Positions 1-10,400 of a stretch of 64,000 nucleotides of DNA are shown in pieces. The DNA is from Stichopus chloronotus (Eukaryota > Echinodermata > Holothuroidea > Aspidochirotida > Stichopodidae): assembly GCA_021234535.1 (NCBI GenBank), contig CM037840.1, positions 27,657,020 to 27,721,019 of the forward strand. Direction: 5' to 3'. The notes below the pieces were generated by a model, which was not told where the DNA came from, ran no database searches, and was given only the letters and a program-made list of their open reading frames with translations. How positions within the stretch are numbered: position 1 is the stretch's first letter; each line of letters starts with the position of its first letter. The position numbers and the translations under genes are program-made.

Positions 1-840
1 CACAAATCACTTTTTATTACCCTTGATGGTTGACGGCTCAAAAAAACAATACTAGGAGGGAACTTAACTGAGGGAGGGAACTTGACGGATACATGTTGTC
101 AGTTTCCATATGTCAACGCAATGGCCATTAGTGATGGCCTTAATGAATGGGCTAGCAGGAGACTGTAAACCTGTAAATTTGAAGATTCTCGCCTAACAAT
201 CTGTAACGCCACTTCCTACGTCGGATCCTATCTCGATAGACGGGGAAGGGTGAAATGTAGGGATAGATGAGACGACAGAAGGGAAACAGTAGGCCGCGTA
301 CTTTTCTCTGTATTATAACTGATGCACTCTCTCGTGGTGCAGTGCAATCAATTGTGCAGCCCAACTGGAATCAGTATAATGTAATCATCATATAACACAT
401 GTAATAATATAATGCAAGCGTCGCAGTCAGGCGGTTCCTGTCCTCTACAGGCGCTCGTGTCAAGGTAATACCCGTGGTCCCACTCCCGAGACAACAGCCC
501 TTCTCATTCACAATTGCTGGCATCTCCGGCTTTAGTCCCATCGACAAACCGTGCCGCCAGCACTAAAAAAAATGTCCACTTAGCCAAGTTGTATTCGTCC
601 TGCAAGTGATAAAGACCTAATCTAGTGCAGTGATCCAGCGACGTATTTGGATACATGATTAGCTGTATAGACTATATGAATACCATGTACCACACCGAAT
701 AATACTAAGCTTGTGCTAAACTCGTCTGAATTATTGGAAACTAAGACGGACTAAGTGGTACCTTTATACCTTACCAAAGTGAGCAAGCAACCAAAATTCT
801 AATAAGAGATAATTTGTTTTACTCTGTACTTGGCTTCGAT
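1..840. other. Spacer, nothing recognised
   Basis: No exon with supporting splice sites and no recognisable repeat was seen on either strand. Short open frames here show no family motif. Confidence 0.5.
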
Positions 841-1200
841 AGGGGTGTGTGAAAAAACAAAGACCGAAAACATTGCTTGGTTTGAGTCCCTCTTCATTTT
901 AAGCATCTTCGTTTTTAAGACACCCACACATCGGTGTTAAAAACGAAGACCTTAGAAAAACGAATATCGAAGACCCTAGCTGCATAAACGTCAAAATATG
1001 GCAAATAACGTATATCGATAACGTAATGTCTCATCATACACAGAAATGTATTGCGCTATTTTATATTGACTTCCTTTATACCGGTTAAGGTTAGCAGAAT
1101 GCCTTCGTATTTAACACACCCACACAGCGATGTTAAAAACGACGTCCTTAAGAGCGAAGACTGAATACCTTGCTGGGTCTTCATTTTCGATTATAACACA
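841..1200. repeat. Dispersed repeat with hairpin and direct repeat
   Basis: Positions 906-924 and 933-949 form a near-perfect hairpin (arm TCTTCGTTTTTA...CACC, with a 2-nt bulge, loop CACACATC-like). The right arm with its flank recurs as a direct repeat at about 1118-1152 (CACCCACACA then a TGTTAAAAACGA core). The structure looks like decayed copies of a small non-autonomous element. No coding potential. Confidence 0.5.
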
Positions 1201-1775
1201 TCCGTCTAAATACGGCTGGGTGAGTTGACAATGTTTTACCGCTGGTGGAAGCATTAAGTTCATGTATCACCCCAGAGTGAGGTCTCCGGCCATCTGGAGT
1301 GTTGAAAAGCCAAACTTTTCTTGTGGGCTCGGCGCCAACCAATGGGGGCCCTCCGCTTAGATAGTCCTGCTGTTACTAATCACCCACCCCCCCCCCCCCT
1401 TCCGCTGCATTTTTTTTTTCGTTCCGTCGAACCTGATTGCCAAAACTGTAATTAAATTCCAGATCTCCTTCTGATAAGGTACTCGTAGAGTTCGAAACTG
1501 TATCGGTGGAGTCGCCACTCAGTTGAAAAAAAAAGCATTCAGCTAGTTGGAGTTTTGGACCTTCACACTTCGGTACAAGAGTCCCTCCATCAAAATTTTC
1601 GTTCCACCGTGCTTGCATGGATAGTTTTTGTTGTGTACTATGGTTGGCAAAAACAAAGATTTCTACTTTTTTGATGTGCACTTTGATATGGTAACGTGAT
1701 ACTATTTTTTTTTTTGGGGGGTAGATGATAACCGTGACCACGCTTGCGTGTGTGTGTGTGTGTACGTGTACGTTT
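1201..1775. other. Spacer with simple repeats
   Basis: Contains an oligo-C run at about 1387-1399, an oligo-T run at about 1705-1715 and a (GT)n tract at about 1747-1762. The stretch near 1350-1375 (CCGCTTAGATAGTCCTG) is shared with about 12650-12672 (CCGCTTACATAGTCCTG), so it is a fragment of another dispersed repeat. No gene seen. Confidence 0.5.
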
Positions 1776-2625
1776 GTGACGCCTGAACTGTAAACACCAT
1801 ATCTCAAGGAAGGAAACTGACAATTATCCTTTTAGATAATCATATTAAGTACATAAACTCTATCGTTCTTAGTGAAGGTCAAAGGTCATAATGGGTCAAA
1901 TAGTGAAAAACTTGTAAACACAATACCTTAAGTGTTTCTCAATTTTTCCTTTTTCACGTGCTTGCATGGTTAGTTTCCTGTGTGGTATGGTTGCCAAAAA
2001 AAAAATCCAAACGATTTCTACATATTTGAATGTTCACAATCATATGGTAACATGGTGAATTGCATATATTGTTTTTTCTTTGTTCCCATCATAACCGAGA
2101 CCGTTGCAATCACTGTGGCATGTGTGCACAGTATGTGCCTTTGCTTTATAGCACTTTCTGAGAACTTGAATATAACATTTCAGGTCCTCGGAGAGAATTT
2201 AATTGAATTCTCAAGTCCTCAGAAAAACAACATTAGGGTAGTGTATTGTTAAGGTTAGGGTTCAGGAAGAAACAACAAAGGAAAAGGCAATGGAGTCCTC
2301 AGTCTGTACGTAATGTAAAGTTGTGTGTGTGTATGATTGTGACACCTAACTTGCAAACACCAAATCTCAAGAAGGGAAACTGACAAATCTCATGTTTGAT
2401 ATGTAGGTGCACCATATCAAGTAAATGGACCATATTGATTTTGGTGGAGGTCAAAGGTCATCTCAGGTCATAATGGATCAAATAGTGAAAATCTTGTAAA
2501 CGGCGATATCTCAAGTATGGAAGTTTGGACAAAATTCATGTAGGTGCACCATACTCGGAACATAAAGTCGCCCTATTGTTTTTGGTGGAAGTCAAAGGTC
2601 ATTTGAGGTCATCATGATTTTCATC
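1776..2625 (+). repeat. 141-bp dispersed tandem repeat, block 1
   Basis: Diverged tandem copies of a unit with a 'gatatctcaag-aggga' segment, a 'gtgaaaacttgtaaac' segment and a 'ggtggaggtcaaaggtca' segment. Core positions 1876, 2448 and about 2589 are multiples of about 141-143 bp apart (572 and 141). The core AGGTCAAAGGTCA is exact at 1876-1888 and 2448-2460, and an extra AGGTCA half-site follows at 2465-2470. The same family recurs in at least five other blocks in this window, in both orientations. Confidence 0.8.
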
Positions 2626-3280
2626 ATAAGTAACAATTGTTTTGAAAGGCAGTTATTTTTGTAACGCTAAGTGACGACACAAGTTCCGGATGTGTTGTTA
2701 TCACTATAGGTTTACGAGTTCTAAAGGACTAGCTTTACCGTTCCAACAAATGTCAAACAAGGCTACAAAAACCACAGCAAATGGGATTTTTTTTCCAGAA
2801 AAATGCTACATTTCTATCAGAATGCTTTTCCATTTTGGCTAATTTCGCTGAAGTCAGATATATTTATCGCAGGAACCAGTTCTGCTAATTTTCAGCCAAA
2901 AAAAGACATCAGTATCCTTTCTACTGTAATGGATAAACTGCTTAAAAGAAACGTGGATGTTTTTTTTTCTTCTAGGTTAGTGCCAAATGGAAGAGAATTA
3001 AGTTCGATGATTAACGATAAAAGCCATGTTTTATTCTCATCAGGCAGCACGTTAGGTTACTTTAACTTCTTCGCATATTTCCTTCGCTTCAGTCAGTATG
3101 CTTTTACATGTGACCAAGAGAGTTATCTTTGCGAATTTGCAAAACGTCATACGTCTCTTGGTATTTTCATTTGCCGTTTTATCATCTTTAAACCAATTTT
3201 ACCATCTTACCTCATAGAAGTTTTACGGTATGCGTTTACTCACATAGGAGATATAAATGATCTTTTTCTACATACCCCAG
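2626..3280. other. Sequence upstream of the LDLR-B-like exon
   Basis: An open frame runs from 2803 into the exon at 3281, but its first 160 codons are AT-rich, match no domain, and precede a good 3' splice site (CATACCCCAG at 3271-3280). It is read as intron that happens to stay open. An alternative is a longer first exon starting at 2803; transcript data would decide. Confidence 0.45.
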
Positions 3281-3547
3281 AACGGCGATTGTTCTACGTA
3301 GGCTTCGGTGGAGTCAATTTCAATCTCGTCATGTCTTGCGACCTAGACGGAGGTAATTTGACGACTATCTACAACAGCTCCTTCCAAATCCGAGGGGTGG
3401 ACCAATATGGCGACTGGTTGGTAGTATCACAAGAAAACGGACGCAAGCAATACCAGTTTATCAACCTGAAGACCAACGAAACGAGAACGATTTTAAATCC
3501 AACTTATTATGGACCTACCTTTGCGGTGAAAAGGCTAGATTTTTTGG
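3281..3547 (+). CDS. LDL-receptor class B (YWTD)-like exon
   Basis: Partial gene, one internal exon. It opens after a pyrimidine-rich acceptor ending CCCCAG and closes at a GTGAGC donor, in phase 1 at both ends. The translation holds two blades typical of YWTD propellers: a strand like LFYVGFGG leading to CDLDGGNLTTIY (the D-L-D-G-x-N-x-T signature of class B repeats), then a second blade with GDWLVVSQ and INLKTNETRTIL. Such repeats form six-bladed extracellular propellers in LDL-receptor relatives and related matrix proteins. Upstream exons that would complete the propeller are not seen here. It joins in frame to the exon at 3717, and could equally join in phase to the Ig exon at 5031. The parent protein is not identified. 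Confidence 0.6.
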
Positions 3548-3716
3548 GTGAGCACTCACATCCAATTCAGTTTTATGTACTAACTACATGCAGTCATTTG
3601 TATCGTACGAAATGCAGAAAAAAAAAAACACATGAAACTGTACAAAGTAAACGTCCCTGCTCGTTTCTGACCTTAAACTCAAAAGAATATGATTAACTTT
3701 TTTGCTCATTGTGCAG

Positions 3717-4135
3717 CTTTTGGAGAAGTTTATAAGGCACACAGCTTAGTCAGTCCCGCCCTCGTTCGCCCTCGAAATAAGAGGTCAGTCTCCGTGACGA
3801 CAGCGTTGAGCAGTGAGGGCGGATTCCATTACCAATATCTTTCAAGTTTTGAACGTCTGGCGTCTACTGGTACGATTTCTGGCTTTTCTCAGTCTTCGAA
3901 GCTGGAGTATTCCGGACTACAGCCTGCTGAGTTGGTACTCGAATCAGAAGGTAGCAAGAGAGTGGATGAACGGACCGGTGTTTACTTACAGAGGATTATC
4001 ACTCCTTACGGAGACGAGGAGACAATTACGATAGTGGTACAGTCCAAAGGAGGTGAGTTTTACAGAAGCAATGAGGATGATATACCTCTGCAATATAGGA
4101 TGGAATCATTGACTGAAATGATTTCGAAAGAATGA
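3717..4135 (+). CDS. Terminal exon of the LDLR-B-like gene
   Basis: Begins after TTTTTTGCTCATTGTGCAG and continues the phase-1 frame of the 3281-3547 exon, ending at TGA 4133-4135. The roughly 139 residues are hydrophilic, Ser/Thr/Glu-rich and end near LTEMISKE. No membrane segment, signal or known domain was recognised. The opening residues read FGEVYKA, which resembles a kinase glycine loop, but nothing else kinase-like follows. A polyadenylation signal lies about 250 bp downstream, which supports this as the true 3' end. The function of the tail is unknown; it may be a lineage-specific C-terminus. Confidence 0.5.
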
Positions 4136-4388
4136 AAAACAAATATATTAAGAAGAGAGCTTTCTTTCTCAAGGGATGTTGCAACCCAATGACTTGATTG
4201 CGCGACGGGATTTGAGACTTCAGTGACATATATCGAAAGAGAATATCCCTTTATAGAATCTTAAAGTATAGGCCACATGAGTGTGAATTGATCATGTAAA
4301 ACTACGTTGACAATTTTCTCAATTTCATCAAATCCATCAAAACATGGGTCGTTTTAGAAAGAAGTTCCTGTTTTACAGCTTCATGATG

Positions 4389-4394
4389 AATAAA
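4389..4394 (+). terminator. Polyadenylation signal AATAAA
   Basis: Canonical hexamer about 255 bp after the stop at 4135 on the same strand. It is a plausible 3' end for the LDLR-B-like transcript. Confidence 0.4.
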
Positions 4395-5030
4395 CATTAC
4401 CCAATATGCAGATTTATGACTCATTGATTTACAAACTAAATTGCCGGCGAATTTCGATGGCCCTCTTGCATGCAAGGTACGTCATATCAGAGATTCCCTA
4501 CCTATCACGTGATTGGTAATGTTCTGGCGATCATGGCGCTTAAAAAATTCCGTTTGTCGACCATTCAGATTTTATGTTAAAGGGGTTGAAAGTTCTGAGA
4601 GATGTTTACCACAAGAAAAAGTTCATTCTCATCCGGGAAGTTATACCTTCCACAACCTTCCTCCACGCAACCATGCACCTCTCCCACTTCACTGTAAGAC
4701 ACCCACTACGTATGGGAATCGTCTACCGCTTGCTTGAGTTTGGAGTGGCATAGCCAAATCCACGAAGTTGTCGTGGAGAGAACAAAAAACATAAACCTCA
4801 GACAATGTACGAAATCAAACGCTCCGCAAGATGTTACTGGCATATTAAATAGGGAAACACCCTTGAAGATATTTTTTCTGCCAATTATATAGGAATGTCA
4901 CGATGACATATGTTACGTCACAATGAGATAGAAATGAATAGAAACAACAGTAGTGAGTTATGGAACAAACAAAACATTTTATGAAATTACGGCTTTCTTT
5001 TTTCATTTTTTTTTTTTTGGTCATCGTCAG
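4395..5030. other. Spacer or intron before the Ig exon
   Basis: No signal-peptide exon could be identified for the downstream Ig/EGF gene. The small open frame starting at 4513 has no donor or family support. A pyrimidine tract at 5008-5020 followed by CAG at 5028-5030 is the acceptor of the Ig exon. Confidence 0.45.
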
Positions 5031-5273
5031 AACTTAGATTTAGGAAGCCAACCGTCACCGTAAACGTCGGTGATGACTTCACTTTGTCTGTTCCTAAGTT
5101 GAGGCAGCGTCTCATCCGCTGGCAACACAACGGCCGCCTCATACCAGAGTGGAGTCGGAGTCGATCGGCAACGATCGTAAATGTCACGACGGCTGACGCG
5201 GGAGTCTACGAGTCTTATCTGTGGCTTAGAAGAAAGCGCGGGAAGCACGGCATCATGAGATTAATCGTCAGAG
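5031..5273 (+). CDS. Exon: Ig-like domain without canonical cysteines
   Basis: Acceptor TCATCGTCAG, donor G/GTAAGT at 5274. The translation runs through VTVNVGDDFTLSV, the strand-C tryptophan in RLIRWQHNG, the sequon-containing strand E segment ATIVNVTTADAGVYES and the strand G segment GIMRLIVR. The tryptophan core and the D-A-G-V-Y motif are intact. The residue after VYE is serine where Ig domains normally carry the second cysteine, and no cysteine is present in strand B either, so the domain would lack its disulfide. A partner exon upstream in phase 1 is required. Confidence 0.7.
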
Positions 5274-8200
5274 GTAAGTATAGGACGTGATCATTTGTAT
5301 AGTCCGCCCTCTTTTAGGAGAGAGAGCGTCCGCCGTGTCTTCCAGGGGTCAACTGCACATCAGTTTGAAAGCCCTGGATTAATGTCAGTCGATAACATCA
5401 CAAAGAGTAGGAAGAAAAATGTTAAAGGCATCTTCTAAGCAATTTTTTTCTGTTTAGCAAATCAAGCAAATCCATTTGAGGAGCAACCAAACAAAATGTA
5501 CACATATTCCTTAACCTTAAGTTGTTGTAAAACCATAACTCACTACCTCACTGGATAGGCGTATCGATCGTCACTTACTTAGGCCTATAGTGCATAGTTT
5601 TCCATCCCAATTGGGGTGACGACCATAGTTGGGATAGAAGAATAGCGCATCCCAAGAAAGATGAGCAAAAATGTAGCCAGTGTCAATGTATCACATCAGC
5701 TTTTCGGATGCAGACTATGTGGACGAACAAATTAGCTGGTCGGGACATGTACGTGGAAAGCGTCGACGGTGAAAGCGGATACCAGCGCTTAAATTGAGAC
5801 TGCAAATATGTTAAGTCAAAGAGTCTTGAAGGCACCACCTGTATACACTGTAATCGGAGTAACATTCGGTGCTATACAATGTATTTAATTTTTGAAATGT
5901 TAGGATTGTAGGCCTACATTGCGTTTTGTCCATAGAGCGCCTTGCGTGCCATAAGTCCTGAAATTATGTCATGTTAATTTTATTGATTATGCCGACATCA
6001 ATCAGTTTAATTTTCTTCCTTTAAGTGGTTGAAATTTGCTAATGTCGAATTTAACCAACAGTTTCGAGTGCTTTCATTGGTTGGTATCGATACATGACAC
6101 TGTACAGAAATGATGATTTCAAGACGCTCAAACTGACCTTATTGGAAAACATATCATGTAGGCTAATGTAGTGAGCTTGAATTATGACCATTTAAGGCAT
6201 CGGTAACCTTTTAACCAGGTTAAAAAACAATTCAAAGCTAAGTTCAAAGCAGTAGAATTTATGAACTTATCTATTATTTTTATTCGGTACCTTCCTTCGA
6301 TAAAAATCAGACAGTAGATGACAAAACCTCTTGAGAAGAATCTGAATCATTCATATGGCGGTATTCTGATTGGATAAGCTCTGTGTGGAGATGGTTTTGT
6401 ATCCTCTGATTGGTTGATATTGTCGTGTGACCCCTCACCTAGAAATCTAGCACCAGGGCGTTGAGACTTCAACGAGCACAGTAGGGTATCATTCGTGATA
6501 TGATCTTTGTAAAATCAAAAGGGCGACTCTCACTGTAATTTCTTTGTACTCGTTATTTTTTTTTTTCCGTTGCTGTGCTTCTCTTGCCAGGGTCTTGTAA
6601 AAACCATGGCGATCTCTTTGCCTGGTTTATCTCTCGTTGTGATTAATGTGAAAGTCGCATCACAAAATTAATGGAACATTGATCTTCAACATGCAGTGTC
6701 TGTCCTTCCTAAAATTTCTACAAAAATACCTCACAATATCAAAGGCGGTGTGGGGTATGATCAGATGTTAAAACCTGTCACCTGGTCTGTGATCTCCAGT
6801 GTTTTGACATTACTTCCGTCCACAACGCAGAAGTAATGATTTGGCAAATGCTCCTGGGATTCACTTCAACCTCACTCTTCTTTTGTTCTACCGATGTTCA
6901 AGTTGTTGCAAATTTTCATCGCCTCAGATCAGTTTTATCACTTCATGCTGTGATAATCCACATGGTCAATTAAACATCGTTTTAATAAAGTAATACAGGT
7001 GTGCCAATCCAATGTGTAGGGTTTCTGGAGCTGCGTGGCAAGGGGTATAAGGTGTCATGTCCATAGGTAATACATGTGTGATCGGGCATGAAAGAGGGTC
7101 TGTTGAACACTTTAGCACTACTGTAACCTCATGCGAATTTGATAGCCGTTAAGGCTTTCCCCCTGAGGTGGTAATGTGTAATCAAGCATGGGATGAACAT
7201 GTAACGGACTTTAAGAGGGATAGTTTCATCATGAATTGAGGTCGATCTACCAGATATCTCTCTCTAGCTACGTACCTCTGAGTTAACCGTAAACTGTTCT
7301 GACCGTTACACGCCACTTCACCGTCATGAATGGCAACAACATCACAGGCCAGCCGACTGGTAGAGTGAGTCTAAAATCTCACCATATATCAACAACCAAA
7401 CATATTTCATGCTAACGGTCTAGCAGAACATTCCACTGTTGTACCTGATTGAGTGAGCGTTGTGTAAGCATATCCTGATTGTATTATTCCTCTTTTGTTT
7501 TATTAACTGTCTCACCGTTAATTAGGTTGTCCGTCAGGATATTGCAACCCACCCAACTGTACAGAGGAATGTCCGGTCTGCTACAATGGAGGAGTACCAA
7601 TTGACAATGCTGCAGACGACAAGCCTTGCATCTGTGCACCAGGTTTCATGGGAAACTACTGCAGTATAGGTAAATGCCTCCTACCTATATTTTCCTATCT
7701 TTTGTTATGTGTTTCTTATGTCACTTGCTTCGTATCTTCCTATTACTATTCAAATCGGGGATGCTGTCATTTGGCCAGTCCAAATGATCAGTACTTGAAA
7801 TAAACCTAAGTGACTAAATGACTACAAAATTAAGTGAATAGTTTTACCGTGATTCGTCTAAACAAACACTAACCACTCAGAAAAATCTAAATCCTCAGTG
7901 ATGAGTCGGTTCTTTAAAGTCGAATCCATTTACGTCTATGACCTCCTCATCAGCATAAATAATTTATCAAAATGCAATACATGTTTCGTTGCAAGTGGCA
8001 GTGAAAGCTTTAATAAAGTTGCAATGACTGCGGAAATTTGCTCAAGTATCCTCTGAAAGATGTCAACGAAGTGGCTGCTGCTCCTGTAGGAATCAGTTGT
8101 GCGATACTAACGTCTGCTTCAGACTTCATTGCAAGCTCAGGTATTGTCTAAATACTCCTGAAATAGGACTTTCTTTATAAACTTGAAGGATTTACAGTGA

Positions 8201-9746
8201 CGATCACTTTTATCTTTAAAAAAGATGAGTCGGATGGGTCGGATTCTGGTACCAGTAAAGTAGGACTGTTTGTAGTGCTGTTTGATAAAAAAAAAAACAT
8301 TTACCGTCACTCAAGTCCTATTTTACTCTCCCATTCGTTGTACCAAATTTGAAAACAATATCTACGCCACATTTCAGGACAAATTTTGACCAATTAGAGC
8401 ATTGATTTCCATGGAAAGAATTTTCTCGGCTAAAATCGGAAAAGGCCTTGTGGTAAATTATGCAGAACTTTCGTGCAAATAACCACTACGTAATCGTTAG
8501 ACAACAGACATTTGGCCGTTTTTATTTATATTTGGAAAGTAGGTTGACAACTTTAAATTAATTTCACTATTTTAGAGTAGTTTTTTTTTTTTTTTTTTTT
8601 TTTTTGCTTACTGTACAAAGAAAAAGAGTTTTTTCGACGGGATACGCTTTTCAAAGCCGGAACACTGTAACATCAACAACCATGCAAGGCTTACATGGAC
8701 TTATTTTTTCCCACTGGAGGATATTTCTCCGGCCTTTTGCACTTCTTGCTAACTTAACAGAAGGGGCAAGATCCCACAAGTACTTCTCATTTGTTTCTTT
8801 GATATACTATGCGGGTAAATCGTTGACTGTTATGCCATGATAGAATTCTTTTATAGTGCATTTAACTAAACGAACATACCAGTATCGTGTAAGGTAAAAG
8901 ATAATTAATTGCGTCCACGGTCTCAGTGAAAATGTCGTCCGCACTTTATTTTTTGACAGCAAGCCCCGCAGGACTCTTTGGTGAAGAGGGAGAACTATCG
9001 TGTCCGGGTGATGATTGCGAAGGGGTGCTGATATGTCAACCTGATCCATACGGCTGCTCTTGTGCTGCTGGCTTCGGAGGTCCTGGCTGTAACCAAAGTG
9101 GGTTCATTTTCGGTTCTTCCATTTGAAGAACTTGTAGGGTCTCAGTGATGATAAAGTGTTTGTTGCTATCCTGGAGTACACAGGGTGGGGGGTCAACTTG
9201 GTGATGTGGATCGCTGTTGGTGGTCCCTTGCTAAAGGAACCAATGCTGTGCAAAGTTCTGGTCAAACACTGAGAACCAGCATCGATTTGAAAAGTTAGAT
9301 ACCCATCCCAGTGATAAAAAAAAAAATGGAAGTGACGATAAAATATAATGGAAGCCCCCGTTGTTTATAGCTAGAACGCATCTCTACATTTTAAAGTCAA
9401 TGAAATGTGCTGTTACACGATACAACGCATGTAGTGAAGAATGTGTGTACCAAAGATATATAGTCCTCATTACATTATTTTTATTTGTTTTTGTTTGATT
9501 CCGTTAATATTTGTGTCGATGAGGAATTACACTTTTTTATCATCACCTGTCAAATCTGCAGTAATTCATCTTATTTTTCTCTTCCTTAAAGGATGTCGAG
9601 CAGGAACGTTTGGGGCAAACTGTGAGCTCCGCTGCAATTGCATGAACAACCGACGATGCGATCGGGTCACAGGGTCATGTCAAGATGCCGGTGGATGTCG
9701 ACTTGGCTGGTCTGGTGATAACTGTCAAATAGCCACGATTTGGTGA
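5031..9746 (+). CDS. Tie-like Ig/EGF ectodomain protein (3' part)
   Basis: Four exons joined by phase-1 introns: 5031-5273, 7526-7669, 8960-9097 and 9592-9746. They encode about 226 residues: one Ig-like domain (about 1-81), then three cysteine-rich EGF-like modules, ending CQIATIW and TGA at 9744-9746. An Ig domain with the DAGVYE signature, a GIMRLIV-type terminal strand, and EGF modules in series match the ectodomain of invertebrate Tie (angiopoietin receptor)-like proteins. Uniform phase-1 boundaries are characteristic of shuffled extracellular modules. No transmembrane or kinase exon follows; an AATAAA lies 199 bp after the stop. As read, the product would be extracellular and possibly a soluble ligand-binding or decoy form. 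The 5' exon with the signal peptide is missing. It might also be a 3'-truncated receptor copy. Family membership is fairly likely, function is inference. Confidence 0.65.
5274..7525 (+). other. Intron between Ig and first EGF exon
   Basis: Phase-1 intron, GTAAGT to TTAATTAG. No open frame or recognised repeat inside apart from short oligo-T tracts. Confidence 0.55.
7526..7669 (+). CDS. Exon: EGF-like module 1
   Basis: Phase 1 at both ends (acceptor ACCGTTAATTAG, donor G/GTAAAT). It encodes eight cysteines in the order GC, YC, NC, EC, VC, PC, IC, YC, with the EGF-type ending CICAPGFMGNYC. The split codon joins exactly with the Ig exon to give the Gly before the first Cys, as in Tie-type proteins where the Ig strand G runs straight into the first EGF module. 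Confidence 0.75.
   Translation, partial: VVRQDIATHPTVQRNVRSATMEEYQLTMLQTTSLASVHQVSWETTAV
7670..8959 (+). other. Intron between EGF modules 1 and 2
   Basis: Contains a 25-nt oligo-T run at about 8581-8605 and an oligo-A run near 8288. No other structure recognised. Confidence 0.55.
8960..9097 (+). CDS. Exon: EGF-like module 2
   Basis: Acceptor TTTATTTTTTGACAG, donor A/GTGGGT, phase 1 at both ends. It starts PAGLFGEEGE, a PxGxFG start common in Tie and multiple-EGF proteins, and carries six cysteines ending CSCAAGFGGPGC. The frame stays open for 66 codons across the exon, and the splice sites set its limits. Confidence 0.7.
9592..9746 (+). CDS. Terminal exon: laminin-type EGF module 3 and stop
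   Basis: Acceptor CTCTTCCTTAAAG at 9591. It encodes CRAGTFGANCELRCNC, further cysteines, GWSGDNC and then only six residues before TGA (9744-9746). The early stop directly after the module means no linker, FN3, membrane or kinase region is encoded. No frameshift is needed to reach it, so it is either the genuine end of a short isoform or a receptor fragment. A donor internal to this exon could still bypass the stop in other isoforms. Confidence 0.7.
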
Positions 9747-9944
9747 TCTGATTGGCTTACTTCGGTAGCTCAAGATAAACGTATTTTTAATTCATGTTTT
9801 TGTATTCGGTGAAAGAGAATTTTAATGGAAGAATTTTAACATAAGAATAGAACATTTAGTGTTTGCCATTGGCAACGCTGTATTTTCTTACATGTATTTT
9901 CTTACATGACTATGGCTTTAATATTTTACATCTTGGTGTTTGTG

Positions 9945-9950
9945 AATAAA
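9945..9950 (+). terminator. Polyadenylation signal AATAAA
   Basis: Canonical hexamer in an AT-rich stretch 199 bp after the stop of the Ig/EGF gene, same strand. It supports a real 3' end here rather than read-through to further receptor exons. Confidence 0.5.
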
Positions 9951-10400
9951 TATTTATGTTTTACTACATACTTTTATAGACATATTCTTTTTACATTACG
10001 TTTGGTTTGTGTATAAAACTAATGTCCTTTCTTCGAGAGATGTAGTGCAGATTTGGGCAACTGTGAAATTTATTGAACACTTACCCGCGCAAGGTAATAT
10101 CCATTCCCTACCCTTGTTAAGTGACATACAGGAGAGTACGTCACAGAGAAGCTTGTCTAAAAGATTGATATTTCTGTACGTTGCAGGTTTACAATCTTAA
10201 CAGCTTAAAGGATGCCATGCACTGATCGCTAAGGACAACCCACGGTCGGCTTTAAGCATGATTCAAGAAGACATGTGCCCCATGGCCCCCACAAAAAGGG
10301 TTCCCTTGTTGTGAGGGGGAGTCATAGTCCTCGGTAGCCACCGTATGAAAATGAATGTTGAACATTGTTAACAGTATGAAGTTACAGCAACATTCAATTA
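9951..10400. other. Spacer, nothing recognised
   Basis: No exon or repeat recognised. Confidence 0.45.

Noticed and set aside
2803..3280. Open frame upstream of the YWTD exon as coding
   Set aside because: AT-rich residues with no domain, and a good 3' splice site at 3280. Kept only as a possible alternative start.
3717..3740. FGEVYKA resembling a protein kinase glycine loop at the start of the 3717 exon
   Set aside because: No catalytic lysine context, HRD or DFG motif follows; the remaining 130 residues are unlike a kinase. Taken as chance.
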